Origin: Arthrinium phaeospermum
Taxonomy: Eukaryota; Ascomycota; Sordariomycetes; Amphisphaeriales; Apiosporaceae
Length of the DNA: 64,000 nt
Assembly (NCBI GenBank): GCA_006503535.1
Contig: QYRS01000001.1
Span: 2,418,001-2,482,000 of the forward strand
Reading direction: 5' to 3'
Below, piece after piece: positions 34,701-46,043 of the stretch. Position numbers and translations under genes: made by a program. The first letter of the stretch is position 1. Each line of letters opens with the position of its first letter. The notes under the pieces were generated by a model. It made no database searches and had not been told where the DNA came from. It saw nothing but the letters and a program-made list of their open reading frames with translations.

Positions 34701-36297
34701 GAATTATGCAGATTGGAGTCGGGGATGACTTGGACCCGGTATTGGTCGCTGTAGACGTCAAAGGCGCGTCGAGTTTCAGCTTGCGACTGGGATTGGCTAG
34801 AAATGTCCTCAACCGAGTTGACGGAGGAATTGGGCACAACCTGGGCGTTCTGCGAGGAAACGTTGGAGGCAATCGCGTCTCTTGCAGAAAAGGACGTCGG
34901 GTGGTGTGACTGTGCTCCCTGAGATGATTGATATTGCAATGATTGGTGTAGGTGTTGATGGTGTTGTGAGTGGCCTGACGCCGCCTGCGAAACTGCCAGT
35001 TGCTCGAGGCTGGTCCGCTTTGCCCCACTTTCCTTCGCGGGTGGCTCGTACTCGAGCTGGGTCAGGAACACGGGTTCCCCTCCGGACGAATTTGCGCCTT
35101 GGGAAACTTGGGATGAATTTCGACCCAATATCTCGAGTTCCGAATGGGAAGATAGGTCGTTGGTAGACGCAGCCTGAGATGATTGCGCTGTTCTGTGGTC
35201 GCCGTTCGTGGACCCGAACTCAGCCCGCCCCTGTTCACTTTGGCTGGGCTGTGGCACGTGAGGCTCAATCTGATGCGAAGGAATTGATATTGTAGACTGA
35301 TGTTTTGCTCGTCCAGAAGAAGACTGGGTGGCAAGTTGTGACTGAGACTGACCAGCACGTGGGCCACTATTGGTTGTGCCTGAAAGTGAATAGCTCGAGA
35401 GTTCTTGGGAATCTGGAATAACCGCGGACCGATGAATCAAAGATCGCGCTCCCTCAGGATGTCCCTCAGAAGTTGACTGGCTAGCCTGTTGACTAGCCTG
35501 GGTGCTTTGCGACTGCAGCTGCGACTGCGAAATCCTTTGGTATTCAGAAGTATCAAAAGGGAGCTGCGCAGGCAATACGATGGCAATGCTCGTACCGTTC
35601 GCAGCGATGCCTGCCTGCTCAACAACAGAACTCTGAGCAGCGCTCGAAGTCACGGTCTCCTGGTCAGAATCGAAATATGCGCTCTGCCGTAATCTGCTGG
35701 CAGTGCCTCCTGTGCGCCTAGTACCAGGAGTCCCCCTGCTCCTATTTCCGGTTACGCCACCAAAGAAGTCCGAGTCGTCCGGCTGTGCTCCCTGGCGCAT
35801 ACGATTGTCCTCACGAGTCGACGGACTACTGCTGCGCAACGAGGCTTCTGACGACAGAGCCGAGGACTGTCTCCGATGCGAGGTGCCTCTAGCAACGCCG
35901 GCGCGCGGCTTCTCTCTCTCCCACTCGTCGATAGCCTGCTGGTTTACGTTCTCAGAGGGCTCCTAATGCAATCCGTCAGTAAAATCCAGCTTGTCGACAA
36001 CGCCTAGTGCGCGCGCGCATCTCGCAAGGAAGGGGGCATTTAGTACCCAAGTTGGCGTATATGGTCGCTTGGTTTTGGGTCCTGGCCTTTCCAAGCTACC
36101 CGGTACCAAAGTATGCCGTCTTTCTTGCGCTCTTTCAATATCCCCCGGATCTCATAATAGCCCGGTTCCAGGACCACGTCGGGCTCGCGCTTGATCTTTG
36201 CTTTCTTGTTGCTAACAGGCGCTTCCGACGCTCTGTTCGACGGCCGCTTTCGGTTGGGGTTGGGCGACTGCAGGGGGGTCGAGCTTCGAGTACTCAT
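31781..36297 (-). CDS. cdp-2: Chromodomain and HDA2/3-domain protein, CDP-2-like (HCHC silencing complex)
   Basis: Minus-strand exons 36297-36047, 35962-32972, 32918-32742 and 32680-31781 encode about 1439 aa, provided one missing base is allowed. The N-terminus after about residue 40 is a chromodomain: YEIRGILKERKKDGILWYRVAWKG, completed across intron 1 by TW and EPSENVNQQAIDEWERE. A long Ser/Gln-rich disordered region follows. The segment around LITLPLANNMRNPYYDEM to VELERPLKDDDG matches the helicase-like HDA2/3 domain of class II histone deacetylase complexes. Exon 4 is a coiled coil of roughly 200 residues. This architecture fits Neurospora CDP-2, which with HP1, HDA-1 and CHAP forms the HCHC heterochromatin deacetylase complex. 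To keep the chromodomain in frame one extra A is needed in the A4 run (T4 at 36073-36076). The intron 1 donor, GTACTA, is unusual. Confidence 0.82.
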
Positions 36298-37878
36298 TGA
36301 CGGCCACCTCTATTGCTTTCGGACAACGCGCGCTGCAGAGCCGGGCGATATCATGGTCAGACTCCGAGCTTCGTGGTTGATTCGAATTTCAGGGGGGGTT
36401 TAGGGGGAGGGGGGTCGCGACCCAGAGAGGCTCGTCGCGCACTCGTGTTTCGCGGGACGCGATCGTGTCGTGCAAATGGGGCACTTACCGTCGTCCGAAA
36501 ATAGCTAATGAGCAAGTGGTTTCCGTAAGACAGGGATCTGCAGCGGGCAGGGTGGTGGGTGGGTGGCTGACGCGCTATGTTCTCTTCCACTGACACTAGC
36601 CACAGCGCTGGTTAGCCTAGGGCAAATGACAAAAGTTAAAAGGCAGAGCGTTATTCGCTTCCAAATGGAAAATTAAAGGTGAAAATAGGAAGGCAGTATT
36701 AGACAGTCATAGAAAATCAGTAAATATCCAATACTGGATCTCGGTGAAAAGAGTTGGTGGTGAAAGGAACTCCCAGGCGAAATGGATGTTGTTTCCAGTC
36801 AAGCAACACCGGAAAACAATCCAACGGTGAGGCAACTGGCCACAACAATCATTAGAAAGCTCGGCCAACACGACGAGTTATCAGTGTTGCCTTTTTGGGT
36901 AACCGAATAGGGCTTATCTCACTGGAGGCGTCAATCAATGCCATTGTTCTTGTTCCCTAACTCACCGATAGCTTACTCCCGCAGATAGCCAGTCGCCGCA
37001 GTGCAAGCAGCTATCGTAAAAGCCGCCGATTCCAGCTGGACAGCGCGAATGAGCTTCTTCACTTACCCTATTTGAACCGTAAATCGTTTAAAACACCTCG
37101 ACCAAGATCGAGAATAAGGAAGAAAGTGAGTTGAAAAGGGAATGAATGGCGACAAGCTGACCAAATATAACCAACAAACAACCCCTATGGTCGGCGATTG
37201 AATGTAGCAAGAAAACACATTAATGGCTTCACGTTTGTTATATTCACTAGCAAGCAAACAGTGTATCATTCATCCTTTACTCATAGAAATACACGTGTGT
37301 CAGTATGGGTTAAGGTGTCTCATTGTCCACTTTTGGAATAAAGCTAGTTTCGAGAACCTGCTCCAGCAATCGTGATAGATACGGATAGCGAACGGCGGCA
37401 GCGTTTTCACACGCGTGGTTCAAAGTTCGACAGAGGAGAATAATCTTTCAGGGAATTCGAAAGCTGCCTGATTTCGCCATGTGTTGCAGACGCAGTCATT
37501 TCGTTCAGATACTAGTTGCCTGGTTGTCAGGCCAGCTGCTTCTGGTCAATTGACACCAAGACCTGCAGCAAACTGATTGGTATACGACCAATATCGAATG
37601 CAAAGCTACACTATATTCCGAACAATGACAACATCGGATATTGTGTGTCAGGTCAAGTTTGGTTTGAGCACCGTGCATTCTGGTGGGAAAATCAAGGACT
37701 ACGGGTCATCACAGCAATGGGGACAAGAAAGTATATCAGATCGATCATATGTATTCGCACCTAAAGGCGGCGCTCTGACTTAAAAGTATACACAGGAAGA
37801 ACAACACGTGTCTAGCATCGGACAAGGCAGTTGAGGGAGGTTAAGCGAGGACCAGAGAGGTATCTGCCGACAGACACT
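36298..37878. other. Intergenic region upstream of cdp-2-like gene
   Basis: These 1.6 kb span the promoter of the chromodomain gene and the 3' flank of the AA9 gene. No further gene is recognised. Confidence 0.45.
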
Positions 37879-38843
37879 CTAAGACTCGAAGCGCTTGACG
37901 CGGCGGTTCTGGCAAGAAGAAGCAGGGGCGGCGGAAGAGGCAACAGCCTTGGAGTTACCACCGAAGCCCTTGTTGCCGAAGGGGTTGGCTCCGCCGTTGT
38001 TGTTGTTGTTGTTGTTGCCAGCAGGAGGAGCAGCAGCGTTGTTGTTGGTGGCGGGGGCAGAAGAAGAGCCGGAGGCGCCAGCAGCAGCGACGCGCTTGTC
38101 GCCAGACTTGCCGTCGGCGCTACCGCGGATCTCACCACCGGCGATGACGGGATACCGGGGTCTCGGGGTAGGAGGTAGAGCTGCCCCAGAGGGAGAAGTT
38201 GATGGCCTTGTCCTTGACGGCGTAGACGCCGGGGATCTTGGTGGTGGGGCCGGGCGGCGGTAGCCTTGGAGCCCTGGACCTTGATCTGGGCACAGGCGTA
38301 GTAGAACTCGGCGGCGCCGGCGTGGGCGCCGTGCAGGGCGATGTGCTCAGCGCGGACGAGGTACTCGCCATCGGGGACGGAGTCGGGCATGACGAAGTTG
38401 ACGTTGTTCTCCTTCCAGGAGCACCAGGCGTCGGAGCGCAGGGACTCGGCGTTGCCGGCCTTGCAGATTAGGCTCTGGGCGACCTTGAACCAGTCACCGG
38501 TGCCGTCCTCGGACTTGGCGCCGTTCTTGGCGGCGGTCATGTAGACCTGGGTAGGTCCGGGGTGCTCGATGCCGTTGGCACCGAAGGCTTGCTGGAAGCC
38601 GATCTTGTCACCGGGCTTGACGGTCATGACCTGAGGGGCAGCCTGGGCGTTGGTGTTGCAAGTAAAGTCCTTGCCGAGGATCTCCTCGCCCTTGGTGGGC
38701 ATGTAGCCTCGGGTGTGCTTGCGGATGTAGGTGTTGTCACCGCCCTGCTTGACATCGTTGACAAGCAGCTTGTCGAAGGTGTAGTGGGCGCTGGTCAAGC
38801 TGGCCAGGCCGATGAGAGCAGAGAGAGTAGCAGTGGTCTTCAT
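37879..38843 (-). CDS. AA9 lytic polysaccharide monooxygenase, reading frame broken twice
   Basis: Translation starts at ATG 38843 with a signal peptide of 19 residues ending TSA, leaving His20 as the N-terminal copper-brace histidine (HYTF). The second copper histidine lies in IEHPGPTQVYM. The buried-site motif ALHGAHAGAAEFYYACAQIKV supplies the expected His, Gln and Tyr. After GSKA the frame breaks: PPPGPTTKIPGVY to SSTSYP lies in a second frame (break about 38250-38264). PVIAGGEIRG to the stop at 37879-37881 lies in a third (break about 38155-38168). Reading through both breaks gives about 321 residues, ending in an Asn/Ser/Ala-rich tail with an Asn run. The enzyme should oxidatively cleave cellulose outside the cell. 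Without repair of the frame, the product would lose the end of the domain. Assembly error and true decay are both possible. Confidence 0.8.
37995..38018. repeat. GTT/AAC trinucleotide run in the AA9 tail
   Basis: Seven or more tandem GTT units encode an asparagine run in the C-terminal extension of the AA9 protein. Such a tract may vary in length between strains. Confidence 0.7.
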
Positions 38844-41800
38844 GTTGTCGGTTGGTTGGGGTTGTGTGTGTGTAAGTGTGTACGTGAACTGTGGAAGAGT
38901 TGGAAGATAGCAAAAGTTGAGCTGAAGAGGATAACTGGTATGCCTAGAAAGAATGTAAAAGACCACAGGTCTGGAGTGTTTGAAAGAACGAATGGGAAGT
39001 AGAACGAAGCTTAGATGCGATGATCGTGATGGTGAAGGATCTCCAAGACAAGAGAGCGGCGAACGACAGACATCTTATATCGGCGTCCTGACGCTCTCGT
39101 GAGGCTCCTTTTGGTCACTCTCGGTCAGTGCGGGTGTGCAGCCCCCCTCCCCTTCCCGCCCAATCCTCCTGGCCGGGTTACCCTGCAGGGGTTTGCATGG
39201 CAAGCACAAGCGTGCCGCCGTTGGGAGTTCGTATTTTCCTCGAATGGCACGGGGCAAAACATGCCAACTGCATGCCCGCCAAGCCCTACGGCCATGGGCA
39301 CTACCATGGGCGACGGGTGGGCTCTGTCGGCTCGACCCCCGGGATACCATGCAGAAAATCAGCGGCAAACCCCACCCAGGCCCAAAGTCCTGGGTAGGAA
39401 ATGCAGAAATGCCGCGAGTTCAGACGATGGAGGAAGCGCTTAGATGAGATAGGCCTTGGCGCGCATGGTGTGGGTGTTGGGTCAGCGAAATTGGAGGAAG
39501 ATGAGGCTCTGTTATTCCTTTGGACCTGGACTGTTCGTGTAAGTCCTGGACCTCCCATTGGCCGGCGGGGGGTTTGGTGGCCCGCTTACCCGCTGTCAGT
39601 CGTGCCAAGGCCCTTTACAGGTTAGACTGCCTAGACCTTCGAGACGTCTCGAATTTATTGTGGCCTCACTGCACTGCAAAGCAAGCCCACTTAAATCTCG
39701 ACAGCCTGTCAAAGCTAGTGGATGTTTTGGGGGAAGTGACATGCAAAACAACGTCGCCAGGGGTCTGGTCTATTTTTTCTTTTCATCAACCGACGAACGA
39801 ACGATGCCCAAGTCCAGGACGCATCTTTTACCCCGCCAAGCCGCCTTGCGTCATGATTGAAGGAGGCTTCGGCTTGCCTTGCAGTATGCAGGTGGTGTCC
39901 GCCCTGGACCAGCAAATCGCAGTCTCGCAGGGCAGGAGGGCAGTTCTTGATACGGGCAATTCCGAGCCCTGCATCCTCGCCTGAAACTTATCAGATCAAC
40001 ACAGGCTGGCCGTCGATCCCAAATTCAAGCAGCTCGAAGCGACCTGCCGAATTGAGACCTTGGCGTGGTCCATCGACTTCTATAGGCAGGCATCGCCCAT
40101 CATATCACATTCATCTTACAATAACGTCGTCGCAATGGCTCTGCTGGAGCTGTATCTGTGAGGGCGCGCCTACGAGATGCAGTTGCAGCAGCGGCTATCT
40201 GTTCCCCGGTCCCCGGTCTCCTGGCCGCTCGTGATCTCTTGGTGAGGAGTAACGATCATCTAGATGAAAAGCAAAGATACACTTCAAATTCGCCTTAGCC
40301 ACCCCGCCGGCACTTATGTACATACAATCTAATCTAAACTACCGTGAGAAGAGGAAATCCGGCCGTCTCCGCCGCAACCCGTATATCCTAGCTTCATTGG
40401 CCCCTGTTGCTGACTAGGATCCTCGACCATACGCAGAGTCATGACGGGTGTGCACAGGCTTCCCCTACGGTGATCGAAGGCCCCAATTCACACATCAAAA
40501 CATTGTCTAGTTTACTGATTCGTTTCTTCTCTGCACATGAACCTCAATAGAGTGAATCGAGCGAAAACCAGGCGCGATGTCTTGAAACAAATACTTAGCG
40601 CGCGGTCTGCAAGGAACTCTATGGCGGAGGAATAGTGTAGCTCCTCTCCCGGCGACATTGTCGTTCGTAAAACCAAATGAAACATAAAGCCACTAAAACA
40701 TTTGTGCACATGGGCAGCCTACTACCAATGACGATCTCCCAGATCATGTCACGGTGGGTACGCTAGGCAGGCCTTGACCGTATGTTTCCAGGTTTCGGAC
40801 ACACTTCTGGGCATAGTATGAAACTCGATACGAAGTCTTCGCTGTGATGGGCGATTCCGATCTATCATGATTCCACACGTATGCGTGTATCATAATGTGA
40901 TCCAGTCACTCTACATTATACATCGCAGGCGTCAAAATGGGTAGGGGGCAAGCAGCCACGGGAATAAGCGCTGCTTTGTCCATTAGCAGCACTAATATTG
41001 ATTATTTCACTTATTCCCGATGGTAGAAGGGGAATCAACGGGCCATCATAATATCAGAACTCATTTTATTTTGGGAATAGACTGACCGGTTTATTCTCGT
41101 AAGGAAGGGCTCGCGGCTCTGCGAACTCCTGATTCCGACTCCTGCTTGGATACTGGGGTCAGTTCTACCACCTCCTGAGAACGAAGTGGATATGACTATA
41201 GAACTATAGTTGAGACTAAGCTCCGTATGCACGACAACCCCCTTTCTCCAGCTCTACCTGACTGCATGTGGTGTGTTATAATTGTCAACGAATGCCTCTT
41301 AGGAAAAGAAAGATTCCAACCTCTATCCCTTTTGAAGTGCTTGCTGCATCTCTGGACTCCCGTGGTTGGGATCCTGGATTTCATTGCCTTATTGTGAAAG
41401 AGGTGCGCCAAACAACCGTTCAAAAGTTAGTCGACAGTCCGAACTCTTGAAACCTTCCACGCAAACATACCCGCTTGTAAAATGCAAGCTGCTCCTTGAG
41501 AGACTCGAACTGGGAGACCTACCAGGAGGAAAAAGACAAAAAAAGTATGAGGTGGTTGTGGGAACGCATCCACATCCAAGCACTTTGTTTTTCCACTAGC
41601 TAACTACCACATGTTATACTCTAATGATGTTACTACTACCTATTGGGGGGATCTGGCGTTATTAGGCTTAACTTTGAGACGTCGAAGGCCCAATGCGTGG
41701 CTAAAGTCGCGTTCGGGTGGTGGGTGGATGGAAGGTTTAATGCGTTCCTGGTTCACCTCTCGTCTCGGGGTGTGCCATGCGTTCCAACGATGGCACGATG

Positions 41801-42496
41801 TACAGAAAAGTCAGTATAATTCATGTTCCTCGATTATTGCACTTACAGGCCACATCCGGCTTTTCCACAGAAAAGTTCACTGAGCTTGAACCTATTATCT
41901 CGACTACGGGGGAGAGCGATATTCCCTAGACTTCATGCTGAGCACTGCCTCGAGTATCTCAGCTTCAGGTATGCCGATGAGAACATAGGGTGGGGTGCTG
42001 CGCCATGTCATCCAATCAACCAATCAACGGTAATGTAAGCATGTATAGTACTAGCTTTGGTTCTTTTCTTTTTCGGATGCCAAGGTGAACGACATGAACG
42101 TCAGTGCTTCCTGAACAGCCAGGAAGCCCTGTGCGACGTCATCGTATGTGCAAGTTTTATGAATGAATAGGACTGCCGAAATCTTGCCCCCGCAGCTTGA
42201 GAAAAAAACATAGTCTACTGCAGCTTGTTCCCTGCGGGAACGAATGCTCAATGAGATGACAGTGTGCTAGTGTTCTCCGCATCTGCTCGAGTAAGACAAA
42301 CGGTATGCGGGGGGGGCCACTCACATCGGGGGTCGATATGCAAGATCGGATCCCATCATCCGGGGTGGAAGATGAGGTAGGAATATCTATCTCGGAACAT
42401 CCGTTCATGATTGCCCCCTTTACCCTCCTGAATTGTTGCACCTCGTAAGATACCCACCGTGTCTTAAGAAAGACCCTGAAAGGACCCAACATCACG
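38844..42496. other. Gene-poor 3.7 kb stretch
   Basis: This is the longest gap in the window and separates the AA9 gene (-) from the GH92 gene (+), so both promoters lie here. I found no conserved protein fragment, tRNA or AT-rich relic. The frame at 39520-39984 (154 codons) has no recognisable feature. Confidence 0.45.
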
Positions 42497-45338
42497 ATGA
42501 CCCTCAAGTTGTTATTGATCCCGGCGTTCCTGCTTCTTGTCGCCTCTCTGACGGCCTCGGCCGAAGTTGTAGACTACTCGCAATATGTAACCCCTTCATC
42601 GGAGGCTCCGGCCCCTTTGATGTCTCGCTTGTAAGTGAAGACACCATCCACTCAATTCACTTGGACGACTGACGACGGTACGCACGCAGTTGGCGGCGGG
42701 ACATCTTCGTCGGCGGCGCCCTCCCCTTCGGCGTCGCCAAGGTGGGCCTCGACACGTACGAGCTGAACGTGTCGTACTCGACATCAACGGGGGCTGGCCC
42801 CAAGGGACTGGTGACGGGCGTTAGCATGATGCACGAGAGCGGACGGCGGCGCGCCCAAGTACGGCGTCGTCTCCCAGATGCCGCTCATCGGAAGCCTTCG
42901 GCGGAAGGAGGCGGTGGCGGTTGCTAGTAACATCCTCGACAATCGCACGTACTGGCAGCCCGCGTCGGCGATGACGTGCGCGGGTCGGGTACTTCAAGAC
43001 GCAGCTCGAGAGCGGCGTCGGGGTCGAGCTTTCGGGGCGCCACGCGGGATCATGCGGTACGCCTTTCCTGCCGGTGACGAGGAGGCACGTCCTCGTAGAC
43101 CTTTCGCACTATCTTCCCCAGGAGACGGAGGTCCTGGGCCAGGCGTATCTAGGCGGCGAGATCAACCTTGAGGATACGATGTATCAGGGGCATGCCCCTA
43201 TGAGGGGGATGGAACAATGGGGCTCCATTTACGATTTACTCTGCGGAGAGTTCGACACGGCGCCCGACAAAGCCAAGACGTTTCGGGGCAGGAATACGGA
43301 CCCCATAGCGAGGCGCCACGTATCAGCAATGGAGTTGTCGGGCAGGCCGTTTTCAGTTCCAATATGTTTGGTTCCAACGACCCGCTGCAAGGACTGCTTC
43401 CTCGGGACCCATGAACGACCGCGTCGGAGCCATGTTCAGTTGGAGAGCGGGAACTCGGATGGTGAGCTCGCGTATCGGCATCTCCTTCATTTCTGCAAGC
43501 AAAGCGTGTAAATTCAAGGATGAGGAGATCCCGACGTGGAACTTGAACGATACTGTCAATGCCGCAGTCGCGGAGTGGAATCGGGACGTCTTCAGCAAGA
43601 TCCGGGTGGCCACGGGCGGCGATTCCGTTAATAGAACGAACCTGGTGCTGTACTCCTCTCTTTACTTCATGCATCTGATGCCCTCAGATCGGACGGGGAA
43701 AACCCCCTGTGGATTCCGGTGAGCCATCCTGGGACGACTTTTACACGCTCTGGTAAGCAACCGAACATTGTTACATCTCAAGAAGGCCAAATTTGAAAAG
43801 CGATGGATTTATGTTCGCGGCACCCCGTCTTCTATAATCATGCTAAACCCCTGAACCCATTTGACAGGGACACCTTCCGCTGCACAGTGAGCCTATATCA
43901 CCTCATCCAGCCCGAAGCCTACGAAAGCCAGATCCGGTCCCTGATCGACATCTGGCGGCACGAGGGCTACATGCCGGACGGGCGGGCAACTTCAACGGCC
44001 TTGTGCAGGGCGGCAGCAACGCCGACAACGTGCTGGCCGACGCGTACGTCAAGGGCCTGCGGGGCAGCATCGACTGGACGGCGGTACGCGGCCATGCGCA
44101 AGGACGCCGAGACGACCCCCTACAACACTTTCAGCCCGACGGACCCCTCGGCGAGCGTCAAGGAGGCCGCGGCGCCCTCGACGACTGGCTCCGGCTCGGC
44201 TACGTCTCGGCCGACGGCAACACGCGGTGCCTCTCGCGGTCCGTCGAGTACTCCCTCAACGACTACGCCCTCAGCGTCGTGGCGCAGGGGGGCGACGCCG
44301 TGGGCGCCGCCCCCGGCGACGTGGAAAAGTACCTGAACCGATCGGCGGGCTGGCAGCGCACGTGGAACCGCGACGTCACGAGCCGGGGGTTCCGCGGTTC
44401 CTGACGCCGCGACTGGCCGACGGCAGCTGGAACACGACGGATTACAACCCGGCCCTGTGCGGTAATTGCGAATGGAGCTCCATAACGTACGAGGCGACGC
44501 CGTGGGAGTACTCGTTCACCGTCCCCCACGATATGCAGAGCCTGATCCAGCACATGGGCGGCGAGATCGAGTTCGAGAGGAGGCTGGACTACATTGTCAG
44601 TAATCCCCAAAAATGCAAGAAGGATTGTTCCCGCGCGCACTGTGAACAGCAAGAACGTACTACGCACAGAATAAGCAAAACTAACTGGAAGGGCTATCAA
44701 TACAGTTTCAACCAAACAAGCGAACAAACCTTGCGGCCAACGGCGCCGGCATCACCACCATCATGAACATCGGGTATGCCCCCTTGTTTACCCCATCAGC
44801 CCTTTAGCCCACTCCTCACAAACGTACATCCACTGACCCAAAACCACAGCAACGAGCCCGACTTCGCCACCCCCTACCTCTACCACTACCTCAACAAACA
44901 GCCCAAATCCGTCCACCGGTCGCGCCAGCTCGCGAACCAGTACTTCCACGACGCCCTGTACGGCGTCCCCGGCAACAGCGACGCCGGCGCCCTGAACTCG
45001 TGGCTGGTCTGGCAGATGCTGGGCCTGTACCCCGTCGTGACGCAGCCCGTGTACCTGCTGGCGTCGCCCTGGTTCGCCGACATCAACGTCACCGTCAACG
45101 GGAACCGCACGCTGCGCACACCAGCAGAAACCGCAGTGGCGGCGGTTCGACCAAGCTGGGCCAAAGCGGCTTCTACGTCCAGTCGGTCAAGGTCAACGGC
45201 GAGAGCTGGGACCGCAACTGGCTCCTCCACGACAGCGTCATGGCCGAGGGCGGCACCATTGAATTCCAAGTAGGCGACGAGCCGGTCCAGTGGGAGCAGG
45301 GCGATGTGCCGCCTAGCCCCGGACACTATGTCATCTGA
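42497..45338 (+). pseudogene. GH92 alpha-1,2-mannosidase gene with many frame breaks
   Basis: The start at 42497 gives a clear signal peptide (MTLKLLLIPAFLLLVASLTASA). Successive GH92 landmarks are all present but scattered over three frames: NPFIGGSGPF, DIFVGGALPFGVAKVGLDTYE, VTGVSMMHESG, RHVLVDLSHYLPQETEVLGQ, RVGAMFSW, SLYFMHLMPSDRTG, QGGSNADNVLADAYVKGL, CEWSSITYEATPWEYSF, NEPDFATPYLYHY, GALNSWLVWQMLGLYPV and the C-terminal WDRNWLLHDSVMAEGGTIEFQVG. Introns at 42631-42689, 43753-43867, 44596-44705 and 44774-44849 have normal GT-AG ends. At least a dozen small insertions or deletions interrupt the frame, among them near 42590, 42790, 42842, 43045, 43300, 43980, 44165 and 45130. GH92 enzymes trim mannose from glycans using calcium. 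As written no full-length enzyme could be made. Confidence 0.8.
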
Positions 45339-46043
45339 AGTCTACAAAGGGGGTAGATACCCCGAGGATGCCTGGCAGATATGAAGGTGAAATAGAGCTG
45401 TGTTCCTTGATACAACTGCATATATACTAAAGGTCTATAAGACATATATCGATCCCAGAGTCTTCTCATGTCCATGTTCATCATCCCACACTCCGTCCTG
45501 GCGCCCCAGAGAGTTCCCAACTCGACGTGCAGCTTCTTGTCTTGGCCCGATTTACTTGCTTGCACCCGCATATGCGCCATCTTCGAAGCTATTTTCGCAT
45601 GGGGCAGGGCTGTCGCCTCAGCCCCAGATTGTCTCATTTCAAAACCACTTAGGTTGTAATGATGGGCCACTTGCCCGCGCTGGAGGGGGTTCAGCCTTGC
45701 CGTACGTATAAAATGGACAATAGCTAATGGCGACACGAGAGCTGCTATAACCAGTCCTCTCTATAGCGGCATTGAGACTGTCTTGGAAGGGTCGCAGCTC
45801 GCTACAGGGCGTACTTGGGAGGTAAGCAAGGCCCACGAGATGCGCCAGGCTCTTCGGGGAGCTGTGATATCTAACCAGGTTCGAAATGCGTCGGCTGAAC
45901 GCCCCTGCCTTTTCGCAGTGATTGATATATAAGTTTGAAGTGTGTAGACATTACGTTACGGTATAACCCGTCATAATTCTGATATAATGTGTGACATGTA
46001 CTCCAACAGGACTTGTTCACCAAGCCCCTTAGCCCCTTGCCGC
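45339..46043. other. Convergent intergenic region, GH92 / formin
   Basis: This is the shared 3' flank. Nothing coding is recognised. Confidence 0.45.

Noticed and set aside
39520..39984. 154-codon + strand frame in the gene-poor gap
   Set aside because: Looked at as a possible small secreted protein, but there is no signal peptide and no conserved pattern.
41490..41560. Possible tRNA B-box (GACTCGAAC) on the minus strand
   Set aside because: No A-box at the proper distance and no cloverleaf could be drawn. Similar strings at 3931 and 45879 also failed.
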